Part shown: piece after piece, positions 16,943 to 25,793 of the stretch
How positions within the stretch are numbered: position 1 is the stretch's first letter
Layout: each line of letters begins with the position of its first letter
Source of the DNA: Vagococcus vulneris
Lineage (GTDB): Bacteria > Bacillota > Bacilli > Lactobacillales > Vagococcaceae
Assembly: GCF_003950515.1 (NCBI RefSeq)
Contig: NZ_NGJS01000011.1
Coordinates: 1 to 64,000, forward strand
Length of the DNA stretch: 64,000 nt
Direction: 5' to 3'
Program-made: the position numbers and the translations under genes
The notes under the pieces: model-generated
What the model was told of the DNA's origin: nothing
Databases searched by the model: none
Seen by the model: only the letters and a program-made list of their open reading frames with translations

Positions 16943-17843
16943 CTTCCGGAACTATGCCTGACCGACAAAACGAATGCATTGGCGGTGCGTTAAGCCCTGG
17001 TTGATAGTTCTTAAACTCGAATACTTCATCGTTCAAACCTCGACATGTTACTGATGTTCTACCATCAATAATAGCTATAAACCGATATTTCTTGACACCA
17101 CTTTCCATAAACGCATGAGCATTAGCAGAATTAAGCATGTAAGATGATTCTGTCCATACTAACCGCTTAGCATAAAAAGCACCTGTATCAGTTTTTTTAG
17201 CTAAGTCTTTTAGCATTTCATCATAAGTTTTACCTGTCGCTAAGCCGTCTCTAAATGTGGTGTTGAACCATAATCTCAACCGGTCCTTGTTTTCCCAAAT
17301 CCTGTCTGAGAAATTCTTATCATCGAACCATTTTGCATTTAACGTTTGATTTAAGAGTTTTTTATCAACATTAAAAAAAGCATCGGAATTTTCCAAATGC
17401 TTCATTGTTGCTTTGTATCCATAATCATATGAGCTTGCTAAATAATCGGCCATTTGGTTTTCTTCAACGATGCCTAATTCAGCTATTCTGATTCGTGTCG
17501 ACATCTGAAGGCCTTCTAATCGATTCAACTTATAAATGCTATTTCTAATCGGTAGTAGTCTCTTATATTTCGGATTATTCTCAACAAACGTGTCAAAGTT
17601 CTTGAAAATCGCATTTCGTTCTTTTTCATTTAAATATTGCATCATGTCTCGATATGCTAACACATCTTCTTTAGCGTACTTTTGGTAGTAATAAGAAATA
17701 TGCTTTTCAATATCAATCAGCAACTTGTCATATTCTCTAGCCAATGCATCACTAAACTTTTTATCACGTTTATCAAGACCCGCCATAGTTTCTTGTTGGC
17801 GTTTAATCCAATAACTACTCGTTTGGACGTTCTTCTTGCTCAT
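16938..17843 (-). CDS. Minor head protein (SPP1 gp7/MuF family)
   Basis: This 301-residue protein follows the portal gene and overlaps it by 29 bp. The C-terminal half holds the MuF core: GLATGKTYDEMLKDLAKKTD, RLVWTESSYMLNSANAHAF, KYRFIAIIDGRTSVTCRGLN and NAPPMHSFCRSGIVP. MuF proteins are few-copy capsid-interior proteins used in assembly or DNA ejection. The start at 17843 is preferred, with AGGAAG upstream; a TTG at 17852 is possible. Confidence 0.9.
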   Translation of the reverse strand: MSKKNVQTSSYWIKRQQETMAGLDKRDKKFSDALAREYDKLLIDIEKHISYYYQKYAKEDVLAYRDMMQYLNEKERNAIFKNFDTFVENNPKYKRLLPIRNSIYKLNRLEGLQMSTRIRIAELGIVEENQMADYLASSYDYGYKATMKHLENSDAFFNVDKKLLNQTLNAKWFDDKNFSDRIWENKDRLRLWFNTTFRDGLATGKTYDEMLKDLAKKTDTGAFYAKRLVWTESSYMLNSANAHAFMESGVKKYRFIAIIDGRTSVTCRGLNDEVFEFKNYQPGLNAPPMHSFCRSGIVPEE

Positions 17844-19197
17844 CTTCTTCAACTACTTCCTGTACTCTTGAAAATGGATCATCAATAACACCACTCATTT
17901 CTTCTTGCATACGTTTAGCAACTTCTTGCGGGTCATTAATTGTTGAAATCATTGCTATTCTATCAACAAGTGGCAATAGACCTGCTGCTGCTTGGGCTGC
18001 TTGAATTTCTGATAATACATCCCTTGGAATGTTCCGGTGAAAAGTGAAATCTAAGTTAAACCATTCATCACGTTGAGCAGTTGGGACATTCGTTGGTAAT
18101 TGGAATATCATTTTAAAGCGTTGGTTCATACTACTAACGAATTTACGCTCTCTAACTAATGCTAGGTTTTCCATTTCTTGCAATTTAAAGCTAAGCCCTA
18201 CTCCTGAAGCATTTCCAAAGGATTCACTGTTTAGATTAGTGACCATTGCCATTTGATAGATCAGTTTCTCTACGCGGTCTAATAAATGTTCTTGGGAAGT
18301 ATCGCCATCTGGCTTTTCTAAAAATTTAACGATGATATTTTTAATTTCTGTTGCATTATCTGTTCCAAAGAAATTAATAATTCGATTATCTCTAATTTTA
18401 GCTGATGAGTCATCGTCCAATTCCACACCTAAAATCGCTAAGTAAGCATCTGCAAAATAATCGACATCGTTTGACTTTTCTGACAAGGCTTTATTAAAGC
18501 CATTAATTAACGATATAACTGGTTCAAACAATCCGATACGCTCATCATTATTAATGTATTCAACAACCGGTACATCACCATAGAAATGTGGGACTTCTTC
18601 GTTGAAATCATAACCATCCTTACCTTCAGAAAAATAAATAACTCTATCACGAGCGTATATCTCACCAACTGTTTTATCATCAGAGTTTAAATAGTATCTG
18701 ACAGCAAATAATCTACGTTGCAGCATGGTATTGTCATAAACAATAAACATATCTAATGGGTTATTGTAAGTGATGCAAGTATTAGCTTCTTCGTCTTGAA
18801 AAATTAACTCGTATGACCTACCAAATATACTGACGTATTTAGATAGTGTTGAATTATTATCATCTTGATCATTACGTTTCAAAATATTATTAACCAAATT
18901 TGATACATTATCATTTGGGTGACTAGTACTCACTCTTTTTCCCATGAAGTAACCGTTGAATGTTTCAACAATATAGCTAGCAAAGTTAGAAACTAAACGA
19001 TTGTCCGGCTTGTATTTTTCTTTTGCATCAGCTTCAACAATTTCATGTTTACCTCGATACATTTTATAAAGCATTTGATACCGCGGTAGCTCTTGCTCAT
19101 GTAGTTTAATGTACTGACTTAGTACATCGCTATTCATTTCTAATTCTGGATCTGCTGTCATAATTTGTGGTGGTTCATAAAAAATAGGTTTTGCCAT
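17815..19197 (-). CDS. Portal protein (SPP1 gp6-like)
   Basis: The 460-residue protein forms the dodecameric DNA channel at the capsid vertex. Family features are present: YQMLYKMYRGKHEI near the start, NRLVSNFASYIVETFNGYFMG, YSLNS-type segment replaced by FAVRYYLNSDD, EYINNDERIGLFEPVISLI, and SGVGLSFKLQEMENL. A strong ribosome site AAAGGAGG precedes the ATG. It lies directly between terL and the MuF gene. Confidence 0.95.
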   Translation of the reverse strand: MAKPIFYEPPQIMTADPELEMNSDVLSQYIKLHEQELPRYQMLYKMYRGKHEIVEADAKEKYKPDNRLVSNFASYIVETFNGYFMGKRVSTSHPNDNVSNLVNNILKRNDQDDNNSTLSKYVSIFGRSYELIFQDEEANTCITYNNPLDMFIVYDNTMLQRRLFAVRYYLNSDDKTVGEIYARDRVIYFSEGKDGYDFNEEVPHFYGDVPVVEYINNDERIGLFEPVISLINGFNKALSEKSNDVDYFADAYLAILGVELDDDSSAKIRDNRIINFFGTDNATEIKNIIVKFLEKPDGDTSQEHLLDRVEKLIYQMAMVTNLNSESFGNASGVGLSFKLQEMENLALVRERKFVSSMNQRFKMIFQLPTNVPTAQRDEWFNLDFTFHRNIPRDVLSEIQAAQAAAGLLPLVDRIAMISTINDPQEVAKRMQEEMSGVIDDPFSRVQEVVEEDEQEERPNE

Positions 19198-20471
19198 TAT
19201 ATACCTCCTTTAAACATTTTGACTTTAACTTTAGTATGAGTTTTACCATTATAAGGCTCTAATGAATATCTAAGTGCATCAATGATATGGTTATTTTTAT
19301 CTTCAGGTTTATTTAACCAGTTACCTTCTTTATCACGGTCATAACAGTAAGTATTAAACTCTTCTACTGTTTTTTCGCAAAGAGGATGAATATACATTTT
19401 TAAACCTTGCATAAAATCTATACCAGCTAATATACTGTCTTTCCCTTTTCTAGCTGCTTCAATGCGACTAACACCTTTATTCTTTAACTCAGCTATCACA
19501 ATAGATGAAGCACTATCTGCTATTATTTTAGCTTTCATTAAATCTCTTTTTTCAATTTCACTTACAATATCTGACGATAGTAAGCCCGTCTTATAAAGTT
19601 CTCCATATATCCATAGTTCTTTTTTATTTTCATCATATATTGATGATGGTAAGGTAGTCGGATCATGAGAAAATCCGAAGTCCATACCGTGGACGGTCAA
19701 GCCAATTTCTTGTATTTTTCTATGTATATCAAACTCTCTAACCTCAAAGTTCTCAAACACAAGTCCTTCTGTTATTCCCCAATCACCATCACATACCACT
19801 CTGGCACGTCTTGGGTTAGTTTCGTATAAATCTAAGTACCTGGATACATCTTGTTCATCTAACCACTCGTTATCTCTGAAAGTGGTCGTATCCGAAAAGA
19901 CATGTTTCTTTTTAGTATCATCATCAAAAAAAAGACGCTTAAGCCAATGTCTTTCAGACCACGGGTTAAACGTTACAGTTATTTGTTTGTAAAAATTTGG
20001 GTCTTCATAAGAACCACGTATTGATTCAACAACAGTTTCAAACTTTTCTGGTGTTTCAATTTGATAGGCTTCTTCAAACCACGCCCAACAAAGCATCCCT
20101 GTATCGACTGCTATAGACGTTACCTTTAACTCATCATCTAGTCCTCTAAACAATATCTTTTGACCAGTTGCTTTTACAGTTATCTCTGGCAGTGACTCAT
20201 TAAACTTAAAATAATCGTATACACCCAACTTACTAGCTGCCCATTTAAAATCAGTGTACGTTGATTGCTTGTTGGTGTTTGAATATCGACGGACAACTAA
20301 AATGTTAGCCCATGAATATTTTAAAATGTCATGTACAAACGTTAATGCTGCTGTTTTAGACTTCTTGCTACCACGAGATCCTTTTACAACTCGATAGAAT
20401 TCCTTCGTATGGAAGAAACGATTATAACCCTTACCTAACATTTGACTGATAGATATTTTAGTTTCAGTCAT
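19197..20471 (-). CDS. terL: Terminase large subunit
   Basis: The 424-residue packaging motor has the ATPase and nuclease parts visible: Walker A VVKGSRGSKKSKT near residue 26, Walker B MLCWAWFEEAY, motif III TVTFNPWSERHW, and the nuclease acidic residues in HGMDFGFSHDPTT and IIADSASSIVI, then HIIDALRYSLEPY. The ATG at 20471 (MTETKISISQML) is chosen because the frame upstream of it is the shadow of terS; the two genes overlap by 8 bp, which suggests coupled translation. Confidence 0.95.
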   Translation of the reverse strand: MTETKISISQMLGKGYNRFFHTKEFYRVVKGSRGSKKSKTAALTFVHDILKYSWANILVVRRYSNTNKQSTYTDFKWAASKLGVYDYFKFNESLPEITVKATGQKILFRGLDDELKVTSIAVDTGMLCWAWFEEAYQIETPEKFETVVESIRGSYEDPNFYKQITVTFNPWSERHWLKRLFFDDDTKKKHVFSDTTTFRDNEWLDEQDVSRYLDLYETNPRRARVVCDGDWGITEGLVFENFEVREFDIHRKIQEIGLTVHGMDFGFSHDPTTLPSSIYDENKKELWIYGELYKTGLLSSDIVSEIEKRDLMKAKIIADSASSIVIAELKNKGVSRIEAARKGKDSILAGIDFMQGLKMYIHPLCEKTVEEFNTYCYDRDKEGNWLNKPEDKNNHIIDALRYSLEPYNGKTHTKVKVKMFKGGI

Positions 20472-20904
20472 CGTCATCAAGTGGAACGTCATCCACAAAG
20501 GTAACAGATTTAATATCCATTTCTTTCTTATCGGTGAACAATGCATAACGTTTACCAATGTCGACAGCTGCTGCTCGTCTTGTTTGAACGCTTGGTTGCA
20601 ACTCAACAACTTTTTGATGTCCATCCCCGTCCAATAAAGCAACAGGTTCTCTTACTTCGCCACGCATTACACTTGTTAAAAATTCCATAACCTCTTGGGC
20701 ATCAGCAGTGCGTTCATTCTTGATTTCCTCAAGCCGTTCATCTATATAAGCCTTGACGTTAACGTCAGTTAACAACCTACTTGCTGCTGCCTTAGCTGTT
20801 GTATCTTTTTTTATATGAGGGTAAGCGACTTTATAAGCTCTTGTACCATTCATATCAATCAGCCATTCATCAGCAAATCTTTTATGCTTTTCGTTAGTTA
20901 TCAC
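20464..20904 (-). CDS. terS: Terminase small subunit (Terminase_2 family)
   Basis: The 146-residue protein recognises the packaging site. It carries the typical TerS N-terminus NEKHKRFADEWLIDMNGTRAYKVAYPHIK with an HTH, then AASRLLTDVNVKAYIDERLEE and an oligomerisation helix, and ends in an acidic tail DDVPLDDDD. The GTG at 20904 is chosen: AGAAGGTG stands 6 bp before it, and the longer frame to 20943 begins inside a terminator hairpin. Confidence 0.9.
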   Translation of the reverse strand: MITNEKHKRFADEWLIDMNGTRAYKVAYPHIKKDTTAKAAASRLLTDVNVKAYIDERLEEIKNERTADAQEVMEFLTSVMRGEVREPVALLDGDGHQKVVELQPSVQTRRAAAVDIGKRYALFTDKKEMDIKSVTFVDDVPLDDDD

Positions 20905-20929
20905 ATCATTCACCTTCTTTCTTTTCGCA

Positions 20930-20960
20930 TAATAAAAACGCATAACATGATTGCTATGCG
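20930..20960 (-). terminator. Terminator of the membrane moron gene
   Basis: The minus strand CGCATA-loop-TATGCG stem is followed by TTTTTATT. It separates the 243-aa accessory gene from terS. Confidence 0.78.
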
Positions 20961-20969
20961 TTGAATAAT

Positions 20970-21701
20970 TTATTTTTTATAATCAAATTTAACAATTTCT
21001 TCTTTCACTCCTTCTTGTATATCTGCCCTTTGATATAGAAAAAGTGCTAAAAATTCTTCTTTGGATTTTTTGCTAAATATACCTAATCCCCTTAGATTAA
21101 TATTTAACTTTTCACTATAGGGAGAAAACAACGCGTTCCAAAGTATTAAATTATATCCTTCTTTAGTTATTTTAATCCTTATTAATTCTATAATAAATTT
21201 TAAATCTGCTTCATTTAAATAATGGTTATCTTTATACTTATTTACTTCTGTTAACAATAAATTTAATGTTCTTAAATAATCACCCGTTGAAGCGTCTTCG
21301 TCATTAACTTGTTTAGTTGCAATACTCCAGACTTTTTTAAACGATTTATAATCTGGTATTGACGGTGACTTTAGACCATATTGTATATCATTAAATATTT
21401 CAGGTTCGGGGAATACGTGACCTGCTATACCTCCCAGCTCATATAAACTTATGGTATCTTTTATTTCTTTTTTCTCAAGCTCAGTTAAAAGCATATTCAT
21501 TTTACTATATAAATTATCGTAATTATCTTTATAATCTTTTTGCTTTTTCTCTTCTTTATCTTGTCTCATTTGTTTAATTATATACCAGAATGCACCTACT
21601 GTTCCTATTGCACTAAGCCAATCAGGAACACTTCCCCAACTTAAATTCATACTAATGATTGCTAGAATGATGCCTATAATAATCCCTATGATAGCTACCA
21701 C
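20970..21701 (-). CDS. Membrane-anchored accessory (moron) protein of unknown function
   Basis: The 243-residue protein has two N-terminal membrane segments (AIIGIIIGIILAIISMNL, residues 3-20; DWLSAIGTVGAFWYIIKQ, 27-44) and a long charged, helical cytoplasmic part. The start is GTG at 21701 behind AAGTAAGGAGCATATC. The gene stands alone between the late regulator and terS with its own -10 box upstream and a terminator on each side, the structure of a moron expressed in the lysogen. I do not recognise a family. Superinfection exclusion or another membrane effect on the host is a reasonable guess from topology and position, not more. Confidence 0.75.
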   Translation of the reverse strand: MVAIIGIIIGIILAIISMNLSWGSVPDWLSAIGTVGAFWYIIKQMRQDKEEKKQKDYKDNYDNLYSKMNMLLTELEKKEIKDTISLYELGGIAGHVFPEPEIFNDIQYGLKSPSIPDYKSFKKVWSIATKQVNDEDASTGDYLRTLNLLLTEVNKYKDNHYLNEADLKFIIELIRIKITKEGYNLILWNALFSPYSEKLNINLRGLGIFSKKSKEEFLALFLYQRADIQEGVKEEIVKFDYKK

Positions 21702-21730
21702 GATATGCTCCTTACTTTTTTATTGCTCTA

Positions 21731-21736
21731 ATTATA
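21731..21736 (-). promoter_or_regulatory. -10 box of the moron gene
   Basis: TATAAT on the minus strand, directly after the upstream terminator and about 30 bp before the GTG start. The -35 region is weak (TTTATT at 17-18 bp). Confidence 0.5.
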
Positions 21737-21740
21737 ACAC

Positions 21741-21766
21741 AAAAACCCTACCAATAAAGATAGGGT
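21741..21766 (-). terminator. Terminator upstream of the moron gene
   Basis: The minus strand ACCCTA-loop-TAGGGT stem is followed by TTTTT. It insulates the moron from the early operon and ends transcription from the late-regulator gene. Confidence 0.65.
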
Positions 21767-21892
21767 AAAGGAGATGTAAATTTTGATAGCAATTAATTAA
21801 TCTGCGGACTACCGAAATTTATCACACTAATATCATAACCTCGATATATCAATATTTACATACCATAAATGAGTATACATTTATGATACATT

Positions 21893-22372
21893 TCAAAATA
21901 AGCGTAATTGTTTATCTTGATTTATTTTATTTGAGTAGTAGTCTATTTCATTCAACTTGTTTTCTCTCTCACATCGTCTACTTTCATAATCATCGACAAA
22001 CTTCAAAATGCTTCTGATATCACTATGCTTCTTTCTAATATAAGAGGCACTATAGCCAGTAACCTCAGCAATTTCTTCAAGAGTTAAATTATCAACATAT
22101 TTTAACCTTACTATTTCATTATCAATACCTGAAAAAGAGTTTATTAGTTTAGTTAATTCACTCTTCTGACCTTCTAATCTTAAAATTTCTCTCTTTATTC
22201 TTTCAATATTTATCTCCAGACTAGCCGAACGAGAATTTTTATCTATTTTTACTTTAGATAGATCTCCTTCTATCCATCGATTTAATTCTAATTGTGATTT
22301 ATTGAGATTCCATTTCAAGTATAACAATTGTTCATCAAGTTCTTGATAATCTTTTAACCACTGAAACCTCAT
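21893..22372 (-). CDS. Late-gene regulator, sigma-70 region-4-like (ArpU/DUF1492 type)
   Basis: The 159-residue protein is mostly coiled coil (residues 10-90) with a C-terminal sigma-r4-type HTH: EIVRLKYVDNLTLEEIAEVTGYSASYIRKKHSDI. Proteins of this type stand at the end of the early region of Gram-positive phages and switch on the late operon. The 190-bp gap downstream, which holds an inverted repeat CATAAAT/ATTTATG at 21863-21884, is a likely place for the late promoter; that link is inferred. Confidence 0.75.
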   Translation of the reverse strand: MRFQWLKDYQELDEQLLYLKWNLNKSQLELNRWIEGDLSKVKIDKNSRSASLEINIERIKREILRLEGQKSELTKLINSFSGIDNEIVRLKYVDNLTLEEIAEVTGYSASYIRKKHSDIRSILKFVDDYESRRCERENKLNEIDYYSNKINQDKQLRLF

Positions 22373-22382
22373 GGATTAACAC

Positions 22383-22628
22383 CTAGCTTTCTTCCCAATC
22401 TTCAACCAAATCAATTGTACTAACCCCCAAAGACTGTGCAATTCTTTGTAACGATCTTATACTACACCCGTTAGTTGTTTTCTTCCGTAACATATTTTGA
22501 ATAGTAGCACTTCCCACATCAACTTCTAACATCTTTTTACTTACATTATTTTGTTCCATATAGCGATTCATATTATCTACAACAACATCAATAATGTAAC
22601 GTTCACCCTTTGGAATCACTTTTACCAC
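22383..22628 (-). CDS. HTH protein (XRE-like, 81 aa)
   Basis: The protein contains an XRE-type HTH: YMEQNNVSKKMLEVDVGSATIQNML and SIRSLQRIAQSLGVSTIDLVEDW. It lies 10 bp upstream of the late regulator and overlaps nothing. It probably acts as a small transcription factor in late early-phase control. Confidence 0.7.
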   Translation of the reverse strand: MVKVIPKGERYIIDVVVDNMNRYMEQNNVSKKMLEVDVGSATIQNMLRKKTTNGCSIRSLQRIAQSLGVSTIDLVEDWEES

Positions 22629-22629
22629 C

Positions 22630-22860
22630 TCATTTTTTAATTACAACTAAATAACTATCTTCTAAATAATTTAGAAACATTAACATTTGACTTATTACTA
22701 GCGGATGGTTGTCATATTTTTGGCACATATATCCAATTGACTGAATGACCCACTCCCAATAAGTATCGGACTGATTAGTATGTTGTCCCACCATTTGATT
22801 ATTAGCTTCCATCCACTTAATAACATCTTGATAAAAAGAATGAAAGTCCACAAAACTCAC
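22630..22860 (-). CDS. Small conserved phage protein (76 aa), function unknown
   Basis: The product is helical and Trp/Tyr-rich: FYQDVIKWMEANNQMVGQHT, YWEWVIQSIGYMCQKYDNHP, MFLNYLEDSYLVV. I have the impression of small proteins found next to rusA in Lactobacillales phages, but I cannot name the family. It overlaps rusA by 4 bp and is 2 bp from the HTH gene. Confidence 0.65.
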   Translation of the reverse strand: MSFVDFHSFYQDVIKWMEANNQMVGQHTNQSDTYWEWVIQSIGYMCQKYDNHPLVISQMLMFLNYLEDSYLVVIKK

Positions 22861-23297
22861 AACCTTTCTATCTGAATAAAAATTCCAGGTATTTCTGCAT
22901 AAAATTTTTGAATTAACTCACTGGCCACCAACTGATCATCCTTCCAAAATCCTAAATCAGTCATGCAATCTTTCAATAATTTATTAAGATTGTCAGTATC
23001 CGGTTTAGTAATCTTATACTCACCATCACTATGCTTACCAGTAATTGGGAATAACCATTTTACAGTGAGATGTATTCCCTTCTCAATTTTATGTTCTGGA
23101 ACATGCTGTCCGAGATGAGCCATTAATTTAGAACGTGCTGCTTTTAAATCAGTTGGTTCATAAAATATCGGCTTACCATTTTTGACTGTTACTTTCTTTT
23201 GCTGGTGAGTTGTTGTTGGAGGTTTCATCGGCATAAAAAATCTAATCACTCTTACCACTCTTTTCTTGTTATTTAATTCGATTTTTTTATTTTTCAT
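22857..23297 (-). CDS. rusA: RusA-like Holliday junction resolvase
   Basis: The 146-residue protein resolves branched DNA before packaging. RusA motifs are visible: PMKPPTTTHQQKKV near the N-terminus, LTVKWLFPITGKHSDGEYKITKPDTDNLNKLLKDCMTD with the conserved KPDxDN(L/x)xK active-site segment, and FWKDDQLVASELIQKFYA. A ribosome site GAGGTGACAG precedes the ATG. Confidence 0.9.
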   Translation of the reverse strand: MKNKKIELNNKKRVVRVIRFFMPMKPPTTTHQQKKVTVKNGKPIFYEPTDLKAARSKLMAHLGQHVPEHKIEKGIHLTVKWLFPITGKHSDGEYKITKPDTDNLNKLLKDCMTDLGFWKDDQLVASELIQKFYAEIPGIFIQIERL

Positions 23298-23338
23298 TTT
23301 TTTCTGTCACCTCTAAATAATTGTTCTCTGTTTCCCTT

Positions 23339-23373
23339 TTGTGATAGCTAACTACTGGTAGTAGCTATCACAA
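23339..23373. repeat. Near-perfect 35-bp palindrome between primase and rusA
   Basis: TTGTGATAGCTA (23339-23350) pairs with TAGCTATCACAA (23362-23373), with CTAC/GTAG inside and only one unpaired base. It lies in the 160-bp gap after the primase gene. No T run follows on either strand, so it is not a simple terminator. Confidence 0.7.
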
Positions 23374-23409
23374 GGGACAGGAACACTGCAGTGACAAGGT
23401 TTCTAGTAG

Positions 23410-23490
23410 TTGTTACCTCTAGTGAACTCTATATAGTTATCACGCAAACTTCGTTTTGTTACTGACTGTTACTCTCACTAGAGGTAACAA
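23410..23490. repeat. 16-bp perfect inverted repeat flanking the primase stop codon
   Basis: TTGTTACCTCTAGTGA at 23410-23425 is the exact reverse complement of 23475-23490. The right arm is inside the last codons of the primase gene. A further 10-bp palindrome CACTGCAGTG is at 23384-23393. The cluster could be an origin or a processing structure. Confidence 0.65.
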
Positions 23491-25738
23491 ACTTATTGAT
23501 AACCTTTTTTGTTACTATTCCATCAACCGCATCGAACTTTTCATGTTTTTTTACTCTCTTATAAACTGCTGTTCTAGAAATATCTAAATAGTCAGCTAAC
23601 GATACTGCTTCCACTGGTTCACCATTTTCACTTAATACATTAAATGCTTCTTCTAATTCTTGTTGAGTTTTGACACTCCTGCTTTGATTAGCTTTTTTAG
23701 TATTCTTTTGCCAAGTTTTAGATTGCTCCTCTTCTAAAGAAATATCTTGAAGACTATCATCTAACTCATGAATAGGATATTTAAACCAAGCATTGACTGC
23801 TTTCATTTTCGGGAACTCCCTTAATGTTCCTTCTAATCTCCAAGCACTCGATTGTCTTGCTACATCAACTGCTTTGATTCGTTCCTGCTCAATCAACTTT
23901 TTAGACTGCTGATCCATTATTGCTGCATTCAAATGATAAGACATCTGTTTAAAACTTAACTCATCGTCTTGCGATACTTGATTGTACGATGGATTATATT
24001 TTTTTATTGCATCGATATAGGTTTGACATTCGGCTCTATGTTCCTGTAAAAGATACCTATCTTCTGTGAGTGGTAATTCAATTAAATCTAAAATAGCATC
24101 TGGGTCCCTTGCAAAAACCCCACTACCGCTCGAACGGTCTATCGAGTTTTTACCACCTTGACTACCTTTTGAATGATGATGACAATAAATGACTGCACAA
24201 TTCAATTCAGTTGCTATCTTGTCGAATTGATTCGTAAAGTTAGCCATCTCGTGAGCTGAGTTTTCATCACCAGTCAGCACCTTATATATTGGATCAATAA
24301 TAACCGCAATATAATTATTTTTTTGAGCGCGTCGGATAAGTTTTGGTGCTAACTTATCCATCGGACTTGTTTTCCCCCTCAAGTTCCATATATCAATATT
24401 CGACACATTATCATGACCCTTATTTAATTTGTTATATATTTCCACAAAACGCATCTTAGCGGATTTATCATCTAACTCTAGATTGACGTAGAGTACCTTA
24501 CCTTTAGCACATGGAAACCCAAACCACTCTCGACCTTCTGCAATCGCAATGGCTAATTGAATAAGTGAAAAAGATTTACCCGCTTTACTTGGTCCAGCAA
24601 TTAATAGTTTATGCCCCTGTCTTAATACCCCTTTTATTAATTCAGGTGCCAGTTCGATTTTTTGTTCAAATAAATCAGTTAAATTTTCAGGGTCCGGCAA
24701 ATTGTCATTCATATCCTCAATGTATTCTTCCCATTCTTCCCAACTTGATTTACCAATATTCGTATCAATTAAAAATTGTTTCTTGTTTCCTCTTATGAAA
24801 CCGGGTAAACGAGTTAATCTTGAAGGATTCTTGTTTTGCTTATCAACTTTCAGTCCATTCTTTTCAACAATTTTATAAAGATAATCCACTCTTTCTTGAT
24901 ACTGCGGATAATTCACCGCATCTACTTTAACGATGGCGTGAATACTTTTACTCCCACTGTAAGACAAAGCGACAACTGGTAATTCTAATTCCCTAATGAT
25001 TTCATTTTGTTGTTCAATACTCATGTTGTCTGATTCCACTAATGCATACCTAAAATCAACGACATTTGTATTTTTTACCCCTTCCCCATCTAAAGGATTA
25101 AACCGAATCCACGCCCCAGAGTTAATATTTGGATCACCCATCACGGCACCAATATCACCGTTACAATTTCTAAGCCCTTGAATAATATCTCCAGCAGTTT
25201 TCGTATAAACACCACTAGACTTTGGTATCCACTTCTCAATATCACCATTTGTATGTAAGTATCCATCATTCACATAACCGATTATGTCCCCCGGATTAAA
25301 TACTGCTTCTAAATAATCGATAATTTGTTGTGAAGGATTCCAAAATTTTGGTTCAGCAATTTCTTGGCCCAATACCCAATCAGTATTGACTAATTTGTAT
25401 CCTTTATCTACATCCGTTGCTATGAAGCTATCATTCCAATCTAGAAAAGCATCATCGCCATTTCCCCATTTACTAGTCCAGCCGTTTTCTTTTGCTAATT
25501 GTGTAATAGTAGCTCCTGTAACTGGTGATCCTGTACCTTGAAAGGTTTCCCATTTTTTAAAGCATTCTCCGTCATGGTATCTTGAATCATTGCGACTCCA
25601 TTCATCCCACACAGAAGCATCATAGTTTTCATGTTTCAATGCCATTCCTACATTAGTCCATTCTTGATAATTTAATTGCGATGGATCGATGTATTCTAAT
25701 AATTCTGTTAAATCTAATTTATTATCCAGTGGTATCAC
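23459..25738 (-). CDS. Primase/helicase-type replication protein (PriCT + RecA-like ATPase + HTH)
   Basis: The 759-residue protein has an N-terminal PriCT-like domain (YQEWTNVGMALKHENYDASV, HDGECFKKWETFQGTGS), a primase-like middle (residues about 150-330), and a RepA-type ATPase from about 370 (Walker A IAGPSKAGKSFSLIQLAIAI, Walker B NYIAVIIDPIYKVLTGDENS, then AVIYCHHHSKGS). The C-terminus is an HTH (VSLADYLDISRTAVYKRVKK). It would load and move the phage replisome at the origin. The GTG start has a weak ribosome site, so the exact start is uncertain. Confidence 0.85.
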   Translation of the reverse strand: MIPLDNKLDLTELLEYIDPSQLNYQEWTNVGMALKHENYDASVWDEWSRNDSRYHDGECFKKWETFQGTGSPVTGATITQLAKENGWTSKWGNGDDAFLDWNDSFIATDVDKGYKLVNTDWVLGQEIAEPKFWNPSQQIIDYLEAVFNPGDIIGYVNDGYLHTNGDIEKWIPKSSGVYTKTAGDIIQGLRNCNGDIGAVMGDPNINSGAWIRFNPLDGEGVKNTNVVDFRYALVESDNMSIEQQNEIIRELELPVVALSYSGSKSIHAIVKVDAVNYPQYQERVDYLYKIVEKNGLKVDKQNKNPSRLTRLPGFIRGNKKQFLIDTNIGKSSWEEWEEYIEDMNDNLPDPENLTDLFEQKIELAPELIKGVLRQGHKLLIAGPSKAGKSFSLIQLAIAIAEGREWFGFPCAKGKVLYVNLELDDKSAKMRFVEIYNKLNKGHDNVSNIDIWNLRGKTSPMDKLAPKLIRRAQKNNYIAVIIDPIYKVLTGDENSAHEMANFTNQFDKIATELNCAVIYCHHHSKGSQGGKNSIDRSSGSGVFARDPDAILDLIELPLTEDRYLLQEHRAECQTYIDAIKKYNPSYNQVSQDDELSFKQMSYHLNAAIMDQQSKKLIEQERIKAVDVARQSSAWRLEGTLREFPKMKAVNAWFKYPIHELDDSLQDISLEEEQSKTWQKNTKKANQSRSVKTQQELEEAFNVLSENGEPVEAVSLADYLDISRTAVYKRVKKHEKFDAVDGIVTKKVINKFVTSSESNSQ

Positions 25739-25748
25739 CTACTTTCTT

Positions 25749-25776
25749 TTGGTATGATAAAAATACATACTATATT
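25749..25776 (+). promoter_or_regulatory. Promoter of the DUF4145 accessory gene
   Basis: TTGGTA (25749-25754) and TATATT (25771-25776) are 16 bp apart on the + strand, 18 bp before the GTG start. Confidence 0.45.
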
Positions 25777-25793
25777 ACAAAGGAGTGTTTTTA

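Noticed and set aside
20472-20642. N-terminal extension of the large terminase
   Set aside because: These 57 codons are the shadow of terS in another frame; family members start near MTETKISISQ.
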